This document shows positions 1-8,700 of a DNA stretch of 10,315 nucleotides, piece by piece (position 1 is the first letter of the stretch; every line of letters starts with the position of its first letter). Both the position numbers and the translations under genes were made by a program. This DNA is from Lunasporangiospora selenospora (lineage: Eukaryota > Mortierellomycota > Mortierellomycetes > Mortierellales > Mortierellaceae), in the NCBI GenBank assembly GCA_015680635.1, contig JAABOA010000265.1, positions 7,758 to 18,072 of the forward strand, in the 5' to 3' direction. The notes beneath the pieces are model-generated. The model was given only the letters and a program-made list of their open reading frames with translations, was not told where the DNA came from and did no database searches.

Positions 1-1225
1 GTTCCCTTTCGAGTATGGTCCACAGTATCTGATTCTGATCTTTTAGTTGGCCAAAATATGTTAAGACGTCCTCCATAAAATAAACAAGTTGCTCTTGTTT
101 GATCCCCCCCTTGGACACCTTTTCCGATAGGAAGGGGAGCCGTTTTGCCCAGGCCAGCATACACTTTCTTAGTTCGTGGTACCGGCTCCGGACCGTGTCG
201 GTGGTCGAGAAGAACTCGGTAGCTGCTAGCTCAAACAATTCCTCAGGACATTTTTCTAGCTGTAGCTTGACCTCAATAGAGATGACAAGGCAGGCCGCAG
301 CCAAAGGGTTAGTGTATCGACCTGTTAAAAGGGTCGAGTCCAGGGCAACTATCATGCACTTTTGAGCAGAGACCAATAGTGACCGGAGGCAGGACCGTCT
401 CATGGTGAGGTCCGTTACCCCGATCCCGAGTACATCTTTGAGGTTGTAGGGTAAGAAATCGAAACGACCCTGCTGCAGAGATTCCTCTGATCCAATGGTC
501 ATGATTCGGTCCAGGACGATCCACGGATCTTCGTCGGCGCTAAAGCAGACATGTTCTCTCCTGATAGAGCCCCCCTCGAGTAGTATTATCTTGAGCTGTC
601 TGTATTTTATGCCGATCACATTGGGAGCCCTTCCAGAGGAGATGGCGATCTGAACCAGAGAGATGGCTTTCTTTGTCTCCTTTGCAACAAAGTAGAGGCA
701 GGCTAAGGCCCAGTCTTCAGCAACGCGGTCGATCCTGCGTTGGGTTTTCTCCATGACAATCCCCCATAGGTACAACGCTCTCTTGACATCAGCGGCTGAA
801 GACTCTGTGCCAAGGGAGATTTGCTGAAGATATTCCTTTATGACGGATAGCCGTTTGCCACGATGCCGTCGCTTCTGAGTAGGACCTTGTTGGAAGAGCT
901 CTCGACTCTGTCCCTTGAAAGCAAATGACCGTCCATCATTAGCACGCCCAACCGCATTGACCCATGTTGTACCATAGGAAGGCACAAAGACTGAGGAGCT
1001 GTCTTCGTGAACTTCATGCTCTTGATTTTCGGCAATAACCACGCCACAGTTGTGACAAATAATGGAACCGATGCTATCGTCATGATGAACATTATGGGAA
1101 TGGCATTCCGGACATCTTAGCCGACTGCTTGAGCCTTGACTTTTGGGCATTTTGAGGCTGTTGCTATCGCCATCGTCTCTAATGTTGGCGTGCTGGCTGT
1201 GGTCTTGGATGGGTGATGTAGGCAT
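1..1225 (-). CDS. TFIIB-family transcription factor (zinc ribbon plus two cyclin repeats), possibly BRF2-like; 3' end beyond the window
   Basis: A stop-free frame runs from the ATG at 1225 (408 codons) or the in-frame ATG at 1150 (383 codons) off the left edge. An in-frame TGA lies six codons above 1225, and both ATGs have A at -3. Numbering from 1150: a TFIIB-type zinc ribbon with Cys13, Cys16, Cys32 and Cys35 (CPEC, 15 residues, CHNCG); a basic linker (QKRRHRGKR, 92-100); cyclin repeat 1 at about 101-195, with ACLYFVAKE resembling the TFIIB ACLY helix; cyclin repeat 2 at about 235-345, with the hallmark LLTGRYTNPLAAA and a recognition-helix-like TTDTVRSRYHEL; then a helical segment. This family bridges promoter-bound TBP and RNA polymerase. 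Low similarity to TFIIB and BRF1, the TGR motif and the helical stretch after repeat 2 favour a BRF2-like protein. A TFIIB paralogue or Rrn7/TAF1B relative is also possible. Family assignment is firm; the subfamily is an inference. No intron is seen, unlike the other two genes. Confidence 0.88.
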   Translation of the reverse strand, partial: MPTSPIQDHSQHANIRDDGDSNSLKMPKSQGSSSRLRCPECHSHNVHHDDSIGSIICHNCGVVIAENQEHEVHEDSSSVFVPSYGTTWVNAVGRANDGRSFAFKGQSRELFQQGPTQKRRHRGKRLSVIKEYLQQISLGTESSAADVKRALYLWGIVMEKTQRRIDRVAEDWALACLYFVAKETKKAISLVQIAISSGRAPNVIGIKYRQLKIILLEGGSIRREHVCFSADEDPWIVLDRIMTIGSEESLQQGRFDFLPYNLKDVLGIGVTDLTMRRSCLRSLLVSAQKCMIVALDSTLLTGRYTNPLAAACLVISIEVKLQLEKCPEELFELAATEFFSTTDTVRSRYHELRKCMLAWAKRLPFLSEKVSKGGIKQEQLVYFMEDVLTYFGQLKDQNQILWTILERE

Positions 1226-1323
1226 TGTGGGAGGAATGGATCATGCAAAGAATAAAAACAAGAGCCGTCACCTGATCAAGAAAACGATAAAAATCGTATC
1301 CCTGCACTCGTTGCACTCCAAAT

Positions 1324-1328
1324 ATTGG
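1324..1328 (-). promoter_or_regulatory. CCAAT box upstream of the TFIIB-family gene
   Basis: The minus strand reads CCAAT about 100 bp upstream of the ATG at 1225, inside the near-palindrome CCAATATTTGG (1318-1328 read on the minus strand). The position suits an NF-Y/HAP site. No convincing TATA box lies between it and the start codon. Motif evidence only. Confidence 0.3.
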
Positions 1329-1828
1329 TGGAAAGCGACAATCACGATACTATCCTCTGTTTACCAGGCACAAGCACTTTTGCAGCTGCGACGAACGATC
1401 TCTAGATTGCGACTACAAATCTGGGCCAAGGATTTTGCCATGAACCAGTGTAAAGTTCTCTTTACTGAGATTTAGTCAACTAGAGGCATTAAGAGCGTCT
1501 TTGCCAGAAATGTATGGCAATCTTTTGTGCAAGGGCGTGATGTTAAACCATGAAGTTACATACTCGATCCATGTGTGGACAGACACCCAGAAGGGCTTGC
1601 AGTTAGAATAGTGACGCGAAAGATTCAGCGGGACGTTGGGGGATCCTGTGAATTTCGACAAGTTTCCCTTTTGGGCCGACAATCCCCATTTATTGAGTTT
1701 TATTCGTTCGTGTGGGAGAAAAGGGGAAGAAAGTAAGCGTATGAATCCTGTACGTACTATAAAGCAAGCAGGTGGGACGATACCCAACAGGCAAGGCAGC
1801 AGCTCTCACTTCGTTGCCTTTGCTCTTT

Positions 1829-1871
1829 GGCCTTTTCGGAGGAGAGATTGCGACATTTGGTTTAAAAGGCC
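1829..1871. repeat. Inverted repeat GGCCTTTT / AAAAGGCC
   Basis: GGCCTTTT at 1829-1836 is perfectly complementary to AAAAGGCC at 1864-1871, with 27 nt between them. As RNA this makes an 8-bp stem. No neighbouring gene end explains it as a terminator. It may be chance. Confidence 0.35.
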
Positions 1872-1933
1872 CGCTACTGCATCTCTCACCCTTTAACCAG
1901 TGCCTAGTGGTCTGCGGTGTGCCCACTCCCCGC

Positions 1934-1966
1934 CTCGGTAACTCGCCCGGGCGGTCTTACTCCGAG
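1934..1966. repeat. GC-rich imperfect inverted repeat with palindromic core
   Basis: The core CGCCCGGGCG (1944-1953) is a perfect 10-bp palindrome. It is flanked by CTCGGTAA (1934-1941) and TTAC-TC-CGAG (1957-1966), which are complementary apart from a 2-nt insertion. The whole 33-bp element is symmetric and lies about 710 bp upstream of the TFIIB-family start. It could be a dimeric regulator site (CGG/CCG half-sites fit Zn2Cys6 factors) or a hairpin. Function unknown. Confidence 0.4.
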
Positions 1967-2370
1967 ATTGTTGCCACTCAGCAATGACCACCCGATACCC
2001 TGGCCCCTGCCCCTGCAGTCTACTGCATAGACCCGGCCGAATGTGGAGAGAAAGACAAACTAACACCAAGACTCTTTAGGATCCAAAAGGTGTTCCTCTT
2101 TTCTAAGACGACAATGGCGATAGTAATCGGGCAGACCAAAGTTCTTTTCTTGGATCCTCCCCGCCTTCTTTCCCCCGATTTGCAAAGGAGCAATAAACGA
2201 ATAGCATTGGTCGATAACTGATGGATGGGGATAGATGAGAAAGAGGTCGGTGAAGGAGCAGCGCCTCTCCTCAAGGCAGATCGTGCGCGCGGACATTGAA
2301 TGGGAAAGGAGTCAACTTTTTGAACACATTTTTTCATATAGGATGCCCTACTCAGTCCCAATTTAATTAC

Positions 2371-2510
2371 TATTTAAGTTCTTGTCCTTCATTTTGTTCG
2401 TCGTTTGTTGTTCGACGCTGACAACGCGGCACGAACAGGAACAGGCCGGGGCAAGATCAAGAAGGAAAGGCATATTCTCCTCATTCCTGCGCATGCTCGC
2501 CCTTTTTTTT
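2371..2510 (+). other. Speculative short transcript: TATA-like box, hairpin, T8 run
   Basis: TATTTAAG (2371-2378) lies 24 bp before a nested hairpin. Its outer stem is TGTTCGT/ACGAACA (2395-2401 with 2431-2437); its inner stem is GTTGT/ACAAC (2407-2411 with 2421-2425). Eight Ts follow at 2503-2510. This order matches an external-promoter Pol III gene of roughly 100 nt ending at a T run. The sequence matches no RNA I know: it has no U6 ACAGAGA, and no convincing A box and B box pair. It may be chance. Confidence 0.15.
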
Positions 2511-3487
2511 CTGCTTCCCATCCTCCCCGCGACCCTTGTTTCTGCTTCCAAGGCTTGAGCCCTTGTTCGAGTCACACTTTTCACCTAACTCCGGCAGTGA
2601 AGAGTACCTTCCCTTACTTGGGAGCGAAGATGTACAGTACACGACCCAGAAACGAAAGAAAGGGGAATTCAAAGTCCATTGGGGGACAAGACATAACTCC
2701 ATCCATGGACCGAATAACTAGAGTGAGGTGGAAACGAGGATACTCTCGATCACGTATCTGTGTGGATCAATATAAGGGTGAATGTCGGGCATTACTCTTG
2801 CGTCCGCCATTCAGCAAGTGTGCATCTTTACAAGGTGCGATGCTTCAGAGGAGGAAGGAAGGGTTCTGTCAGATCTTATTATCTTCAGAAATGATTCCCA
2901 AGGAATGGAGTTGGATTGTATACTCCCTCTTGGAAGGAAGAAAATTGTAAAGATGAGCAGCTGAGTGATCGACGACAAAGGGGTGTGAAAGAAGGAAAAA
3001 CGGCCGATGACTGACAAGTGAGTACAAGGAATCAGAGCATCCTGTGGGTTTGGGCATAGGATGAGACTACAAAAAGGCGTAGCAAGATGAGCATTGACAA
3101 GCGAGTGAGGGCAACATCGAGTTGCTCGACTAGGAGTGGTGTACAACGCGTGCAATTGCGCAAGAACAACATAGGGCTGCAGGGCAAACGGAGGAAATAA
3201 CGAGGCGTGGGGGTTGAGAGGGGACACAGTTGCAGAAGCGATGGCAGGCGCAGAACACAAGAGTCAATTCAGTCGGTCATATTCATACCACCAATAACTC
3301 TGAAAAAAAAGCTGGCTCCTTTCTCAGACCTTAATTCTGTGCCTTCTCGAAGGGCCACTTTGCCCATCTTTGAAACCACGCTGGGGATCCCGACTGCAGC
3401 GCTGCTCCTTTTGTCCAAGTCGGGCTGCGAACAGGGTATTCAGCCAGGGACATACTCTCCCTCCAGGTCTCCTCCCGACAACAACTT

Positions 3488-3495
3488 TATAAAAG
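3488..3495 (+). promoter_or_regulatory. TATA box of the MFS transporter gene
   Basis: TATAAAAG is a consensus TATA element 283 bp upstream of the ATG at 3778, which predicts transcription starting near 3515-3530. A CCAAT pentamer at 3291-3295 lies about 190 bp further upstream. A strong TATA element is typical of regulated rather than housekeeping fungal genes; that reading is an inference. Confidence 0.65.
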
Positions 3496-3519
3496 GCCCA
3501 CCCATTTCTCTTTAGGCGC

Positions 3520-3777
3520 ACTCCTCCTTCTCACCATCCATTCTGTCACCTCCCCTCCACCTTCATACCCTGTTGTTGCGCCACACAAATAACGCCATTC
3601 GCATAACTGATCCAATTCGCCTCTTCTTCCACTTCCGTCACCTACTCTTTCCTGAGCTTAGAAGACGTTCTTTGTCGCACCATCCTTTCCGCCAAATCTT
3701 CACTCTATCTCTAGCCCACACATACTTCCTGTTAGTTTGTGCGAATATCAAAGACTATAGAGAAGTTAAATATCAGT
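3520..3777 (+). other. Pyrimidine-rich 5' leader of the MFS gene
   Basis: This is the presumed 5' UTR of about 250 nt, rich in C and T (for example CACCTCCCCTCCACC near 3547). It contains no ATG on the plus strand, so there is no upstream ORF and the first AUG after the TATA box is the one at 3778. The exact transcription start is not visible. Confidence 0.5.
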
Positions 3778-5505
3778 ATGCTCCAACGGTTCTTGTCTGA
3801 GAAGACCGCGAGGTACCTATCCCTTGTGGTCGGCATCTTGGTGATGGTTCTCTCGGGTTCTCTCTTTTCATTTGCTTCCTTTGGTACGGATATCAAGGCC
3901 CGGTTCGGATTCACATCCTCCAACATCAATCTCCTGGCAGCGATCGGCGACACTTCGATGTATGTCGGTTTCTTGATTGTCGGACCCATTTACGATCATT
4001 TCGGTGAGCGCTGGACCCTGATAACGGCTAGCGTTTTGACCTTCCTTGGATACGGTGGCATGTATATCGCCTATGCAAAGGCTTGGGGCGGTCTTGGCTT
4101 CAACATGGTTCTTTACTGTCTTGCCGGTGTTGCTTCTACTGCTGGGTAAGGAAACACGCCAGGATCCTAAACTCAACTGCCTTTGTCGCTTGTTGTGATC
4201 GTCATTTCTTACCCGTTGCTACCATTTACCTTATCGCTTAGATACCTGGCAGCATTGGCAGCCAACATGGCCAACTTCCCTGCATCGACTGCAGGTACAG
4301 TATCTGGCATCCTTCTCGCCTTCTTTGGTCTCTCGGCAACATTGTTCTCTCAGATCAAGACTCACCTGTTTTCTGGTCAGAACGAAGACGTTGACCCTAA
4401 CGCTAAGCTTCGTGGGACCAAGGCCACTCAAGACTTCCTCCTCTTCTTGACCATTATCACTACTGCCATTTATCTTATCGCTGCTGTTATTATGGTCAAG
4501 ATCAAGAAGCCCTCAAAGCCTGTTAAGACCGTTGATTCTGGCTCCTCTTCTACTACAACTGTCAATGAGATTGATGCCAAGTCTCGTCCTGTTCAAGCCA
4601 TGTCCCGCACGACGACATTCACTCCATCAATCAACAACGATCGTGAGGGGACGAACCGCACTAATGGAGATGAGACTCCCGAGACCAAGGAGGAGACCAA
4701 GGTTGTGATGAAGAACGACGACGACGACAGTTGGTTCAATCCATACTTGACATCTGTCGATATGAAGCCAAAGGCTCTGCTCTTTGAGGCTACATTCTGG
4801 TTCTTTGTCATCGCTCAGGTCTCTCAGCAAGGCTTTTCTTACATCAACAACGTTGACTCGATTGTCCATGCTATCCTTGACCCCAATGACCCTTCGACCG
4901 CTTCCCGTGCCGTGTCCATGACTGGCCTCCATGTCACTCTGATCTCTGTCGGAAACTGTATCGGTCGTCTCGCGTCAGGTGTGATATCGGACTGGGTTAT
5001 TAGCCGTCATCGTATCTCGCGCTCCATCTTCTTCTTTGGATCCGAAATATTGATTCTGATCCCTCTTTTGATCATGGGCTTTTCCAAGCCCATCGTCACT
5101 ACAGCTTCGCTCATCGCCAGCTCCTGCCTTATCGGCGCTACCTATGGTGCCACAGGTGCTCTCTTTGCCTCGATGACTCGCGACTTTTTTGGAGAGAGAT
5201 ACTACGGTACCAACTGCGGAATGGTCATGGTCTTGAACGGCTTCAATCCATTCATTGCCAATGCTATCTATGGTGTCTTCTACGATCGGGCCGTCAAGAA
5301 CATGGACCCCTCATTGATTGCCGCTAGCAGTGCTGGAGCTAGCCAGGATGGTCATGTCACCTGTATCGGCCTTGCCTGTTACAATACCAGTTTCAAGCTA
5401 GCTTCATTGCTTCAGCTTGTCTGTGTTCTCGCGGCTGGTCTCTTGTTCTGGGCACATATGCGAAAGGGTCGTATGTTGGCTCAACAAAGAAAAATCTCGG
5501 CTTAA
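3778..5505 (+). CDS. Major facilitator superfamily transporter, Nodulin-like/MCH1-type; spliced join(3778..4145,4242..5505)
   Basis: Two exons of 368 and 1264 nt give 543 residues. The start is the first ATG after the TATA box, with an in-frame TAG 45 nt upstream. About twelve hydrophobic segments are visible: six at roughly 12-36, 52-72, 79-100, 108-131, 136-160 and 188-208, a hydrophilic loop at about 210-300, then six more ending near 526. Family marks are IGDTSMYVGFLIVGPIYDHFGERWT after TM1 (split here for position: IGDTS at 56-60, GERWT at 76-80), AGYLAALAANMANFP (122-136), and DFFGERYYGTN (437-447) in the C half. These resemble the Nodulin-like domain and yeast MCH1-type monocarboxylate-transporter homologues. 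The loop is Ser/Thr-rich and carries an NDDDD acidic run. A luminal loop near 497-502 holds two cysteines (CIGLAC). Substrate and membrane (vacuolar or plasma) cannot be read from sequence. It converges on RSE1. Confidence 0.93.
4146..4241 (+). other. Single intron of the MFS gene
   Basis: A 96-nt GT-AG intron with donor GG|GTAAGG and acceptor CGCTTAG|AT. It splits a Gly codon (GG|A) in the conserved ...STAG-YLAALAAN motif, so the spliced protein is continuous with the family. If retained, TAA (4147-4149) ends the frame at once. Confidence 0.93.
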
Positions 5506-5674
5506 AAAGAGTATCAGGCAACTCTTTTCAACATACCTGTATACCCTAGCTATGTGCTTCCTTCACATCAGTCCACTTCGGCTTGCTTGGTCAAGACTTG
5601 ATACAATATTGTGCATTAATTTTAGTTACATTCAGCATTCAATAGACCTCACAGAAAAAAATGGAGGAAGAAGC

Positions 5675-5680
5675 AATAAA
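5675..5680 (+). terminator. Poly(A) signal of the MFS gene
   Basis: AATAAA lies 169 nt past the MFS stop codon in an A-rich stretch, which predicts cleavage around 5690-5710, inside the tail region of the convergent RSE1 transcript. Confidence 0.55.
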
Positions 5681-5713
5681 AATATGCAAATACAGAACAT
5701 GTCTCCTGATTTG

Positions 5714-5719
5714 TTTATT
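5714..5719 (-). terminator. Poly(A) signal of RSE1
   Basis: The minus strand reads AATAAA 62 nt past the RSE1 stop codon (5784-5782), predicting cleavage near 5705-5685. It faces the plus-strand AATAAA at 5675-5680, so the two mRNAs probably just touch or overlap at their 3' ends. Confidence 0.55.
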
Positions 5720-5781
5720 CTTGCGTCTTGTTTTGAACGGCGAGCTTCTACCAAGAGCCCGCGGCATGTATCCTTTTCGTC

Positions 5782-8700
5782 TTAAATGGCGCGAATGCGC
5801 ATGTCTTCAATCTTTTTCTGAATCTCGGCTGGCGACCGGTCCAACTCTTCGGCGATCATCCTCTTCTTATCTCCTGTCAACAAATTGTATTGTTCGCAGA
5901 TATCGCCGTCAACAGTACCCTATCGTTTTAAAAAATTTCAATATTCAGAAACTGTTAGAATAGATGAATGGCAACAAGTAAATTACATCAATACCTTTCC
6001 CTAGGCTTCTTCAGACAATCTCCTACCTTAACAGGAACATGGTATCCGCGGTAGCTTAGATGGTCTCGACCTGCTAGTGGTGGCATCTCATTCCTCATGT
6101 GCATCTCTAGGGTTTGGAAAAAGTCGATGTCTTCTCTTGTCTGGAATGGAACAAAAATACCGATTCCACCCATAAGAGTCGTGTAGAGGATCAACTCCCG
6201 GCCACCGGCTACAAAGCTCGTCTTGGCCATACTGGTTAAAATGTCACCCACGTGGTAATGAGCAACCATGTCAACCTTGTGCGCTGCTCCGTGAAGATAG
6301 CCCTTTCCAACAGATTTGCTTCCAGCCTCATCTTCGTCAATCTCTCGGCTCAATTTCTGGGGGAGTCGATCAACAAAGAAGTTGCCAAACTTGTCTCCGC
6401 CTGCCACCGTATCGTAGTCAATCATGGTCGAACATGTCATCCAGCGCGACATCTTGTCATCTGCAAAGATCACAATCTTGTTGTCAGCTGGAATGTATGA
6501 TGCATAGTGGACTGACTCCTGTACATCGCCAATAACGATTCGTCCACCTTGGTTGTGAAGAGTCACAATGGCATTGGGAATATTTCTGTTCTCGCACTTC
6601 CTCAACAGCTTGCGTTTGCCCAGATCGTAGATACGGAGTGCCCTGCCGATGCCTGCCAAGAGCCGTCCTTGGAAGTGCAAGAGTGCATAGGGGATCTCAT
6701 CAACAGCTGTTTTATGCACCAGCTCCAGCGCTGTTCCCTCGTTGACAAACTTGTAAATGTGAATAAAACCGGACGAGATCGACTTGGGCGCCAAAGTTAG
6801 ATCTGCAGCCGTGCCCACAGCCAAGAACAGCTCGCTGGGCTCCACAGCAAAGTTCAAGACTGCGATACTAAATGCCGCTTCGTTGTTCTCAAGCTCCAGT
6901 GTAAACGACGTCTCACCGTTCAAAGGACTGAGTACCCTGATGAGCGATGCCCACTTTCCGGGCATGGAACGCGTGTTACCAAAGATAACTGGATCCAATT
7001 CTTCATGTTCAGTAGCGTCCTCAAGTCCAAGTCCATCGAGCGCCCTCTTCTTCTCCTGTGCTGAATATGTGCTGTGCTCGGTCTCAATGACGGCGATTGT
7101 CTTGTGGATAGGATTGACAATGAAATGACGAGGCGTGTACTTCAGCGGGATCGCCGTCTCATTAAAGACCTGACCGAACTTCTCAATCGTGAAAATCTTT
7201 AGTGCGTTTCCTGATATGGCTACAACTCCTTCCGGGCACTGTTCAGATGTAAAGCTTGCGGCGTACTCGAGTGCTTCATATGACAATGGGTTGAGATGAA
7301 TGCGTGATTGGAGCTGGTAGCTAAGCCATGGTCGGCTAGATAGGGCTAGTACGGCCGGGTTACCAGCCATATTCAACTCAAAGAGTCGAACAGCACGGGC
7401 ACCAAGGAAACGAGTGCGAGTGTCTGAAAGTAATCCCGCAGTCTGATCCAGCACTGTTCGCAACAGGACTCCATTCTGGAGACCAATATTCAAATAGAGT
7501 GTTGTCAAAGAGCCCTCAGAGATTTGATCTGGCATGTCGATCATAACCAAAGACTCTGGGACCGCCGAAAGGGCTTGCATACTCAGAGGCTCAAGGCAGG
7601 AAGAGGCTGCCAAGCTCAGGATGCGGACAGTATTGTCATCACAACCTACTGCCAAGAAACGGACTCGCTTTCTTCCCACCGGCAAAGGTTGGATACTCAG
7701 GCAAGTAACGTTACCTGACATCTCGCGGCGTACATGAGACTCACTCAAATTCTCGCTGTCATCGACCTCAAAGTAGACAAGCTCGCCTCCTGTAAGAGCA
7801 ATAACAACCTGTTGCTGGTTTGTAGCCGCACGGACGATAGACTTGCCTCCTGGCGCCCTCCATTCGGTAACCTGTCGATTTGCACGGATGTGTCTAATAC
7901 CTTGTGGATAAATTTGGAGAAGAGCATCCTGACCAAGTTGTTGCACGGCAATGGTTGGGGTGGTAGCCAAAAAGCCCGTATCTGTTACCTCCTCCACCGT
8001 TTCGCCAATCGAGAGGACCAGTGTTGCATTCGAAAACGATACAATAATATATTGGTCATAGAGATCGTCCGCCTTCAGCCGGGTAGTCCATACTGCAGTT
8101 GGGTTTGCAGGCAGTGGTGATACCGCCAACTCTGTGACTTCCAGTCCATGCCTCAAAATCCTCATAGTTGAGCGAGAACCTCGGCCACAAAGCGCATAAA
8201 TCTGAGGTGTATCTTCATCTGCCAGGTTCATAACCTTGATGGGAAAATTGAATTGGTTGTTCGGTTAACAATCATAAAGTAATATTCTTTTTTTTGCATA
8301 TCATAGACTTCTACTCTGATACGCACCTTCGCATCGGTTAATGGTGACATGCTGGTAAGCTCGTCAACAAGCAGCAGATTCTTTAGTGGTCTTGGTTTAA
8401 AGTACACTCTGATATCCAATGGTTCTCCATCGTTGCTCATAAAGTCGCTACTTGAGTACTCTGGAGTGTCACTGTCGTCGCCCAATTCCTCAAAATGATA
8501 AAAGTGACTAATAGCGATTCAAAGTAGGTAGAAGCATATGAGTTCTCTTGACCAGACTTCAACTAATAATTCGATGGATGAGTCATGTATGATAGAGAAT
8601 GAATACGTACTGATTGCCGAATTCACTGGCTACAAACAAGAATCCACTTCTGAGAATGCAGAGTCCCGCAGCAACTGGCACAGTATCAAAATACTTGATT

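Larger units (their letters stand above)
1329..3487. other. Long intergenic region between divergent genes, no protein gene seen
   Basis: About 2.1 kb was read in all six frames. The frames that stay open (for example 2405-2950 plus and 2811-3260 minus) have low-complexity Ser/Pro/Arg/Cys-rich translations without recognisable motifs and mostly lack an ATG at the 5' end. I could not link them into a spliced gene. I see no tRNA, 5S rRNA, U6, transposase or reverse-transcriptase trace. The region holds pyrimidine-rich tracts, a CCAAT at 3291-3295 and the inverted repeats listed separately. It is most simply the shared upstream region of the TFIIB-family gene (leftward) and the MFS gene (rightward), though 2.5 kb between start codons is generous for a fungus and could hide a non-coding RNA. 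Confidence 0.6.

Noticed and set aside
838-1092. ATG-started minus-strand frame of 84 codons
   Set aside because: It lies in another frame inside the TFIIB-family coding region, whose frame carries the zinc ribbon and continues to the window edge.
2395-2510. U6 snRNA, because of TATA spacing and a length near 105 nt to the T run
   Set aside because: The ACAGAGA box and the conserved 5' stem-loop of U6 are absent.
2510-2590. B-box-like GTTCGAGTC at 2565-2573, suggesting a tRNA gene
   Set aside because: The flanking bases do not form a T stem, no A box sits at the right distance, and no acceptor stem can be drawn.
2405-2950. Open plus-strand frame of 181 codons
   Set aside because: It begins at TTG with no ATG near the 5' end. 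The translation is basic, Ser/Cys-rich and without domains or hydrophobic pattern, and other frames are open over parts of the same stretch.
2811-3260. Open minus-strand frame of 149 codons
   Set aside because: No ATG at the 5' end; Ser/Pro/Cys-rich composition from pyrimidine-rich DNA; no family resemblance and no splice-linked partner exon found.
3739-3777. N-terminal extension of the MFS protein from a GTG at 3739
   Set aside because: A eukaryotic nuclear gene starts at ATG; an in-frame TAG at 3733-3735 precedes it and the first ATG in the leader is at 3778.
6252-8120. Several plus-strand open frames opposite RSE1 exon 8
   Set aside because: They are antisense to a highly conserved coding exon and have no recognisable protein features.
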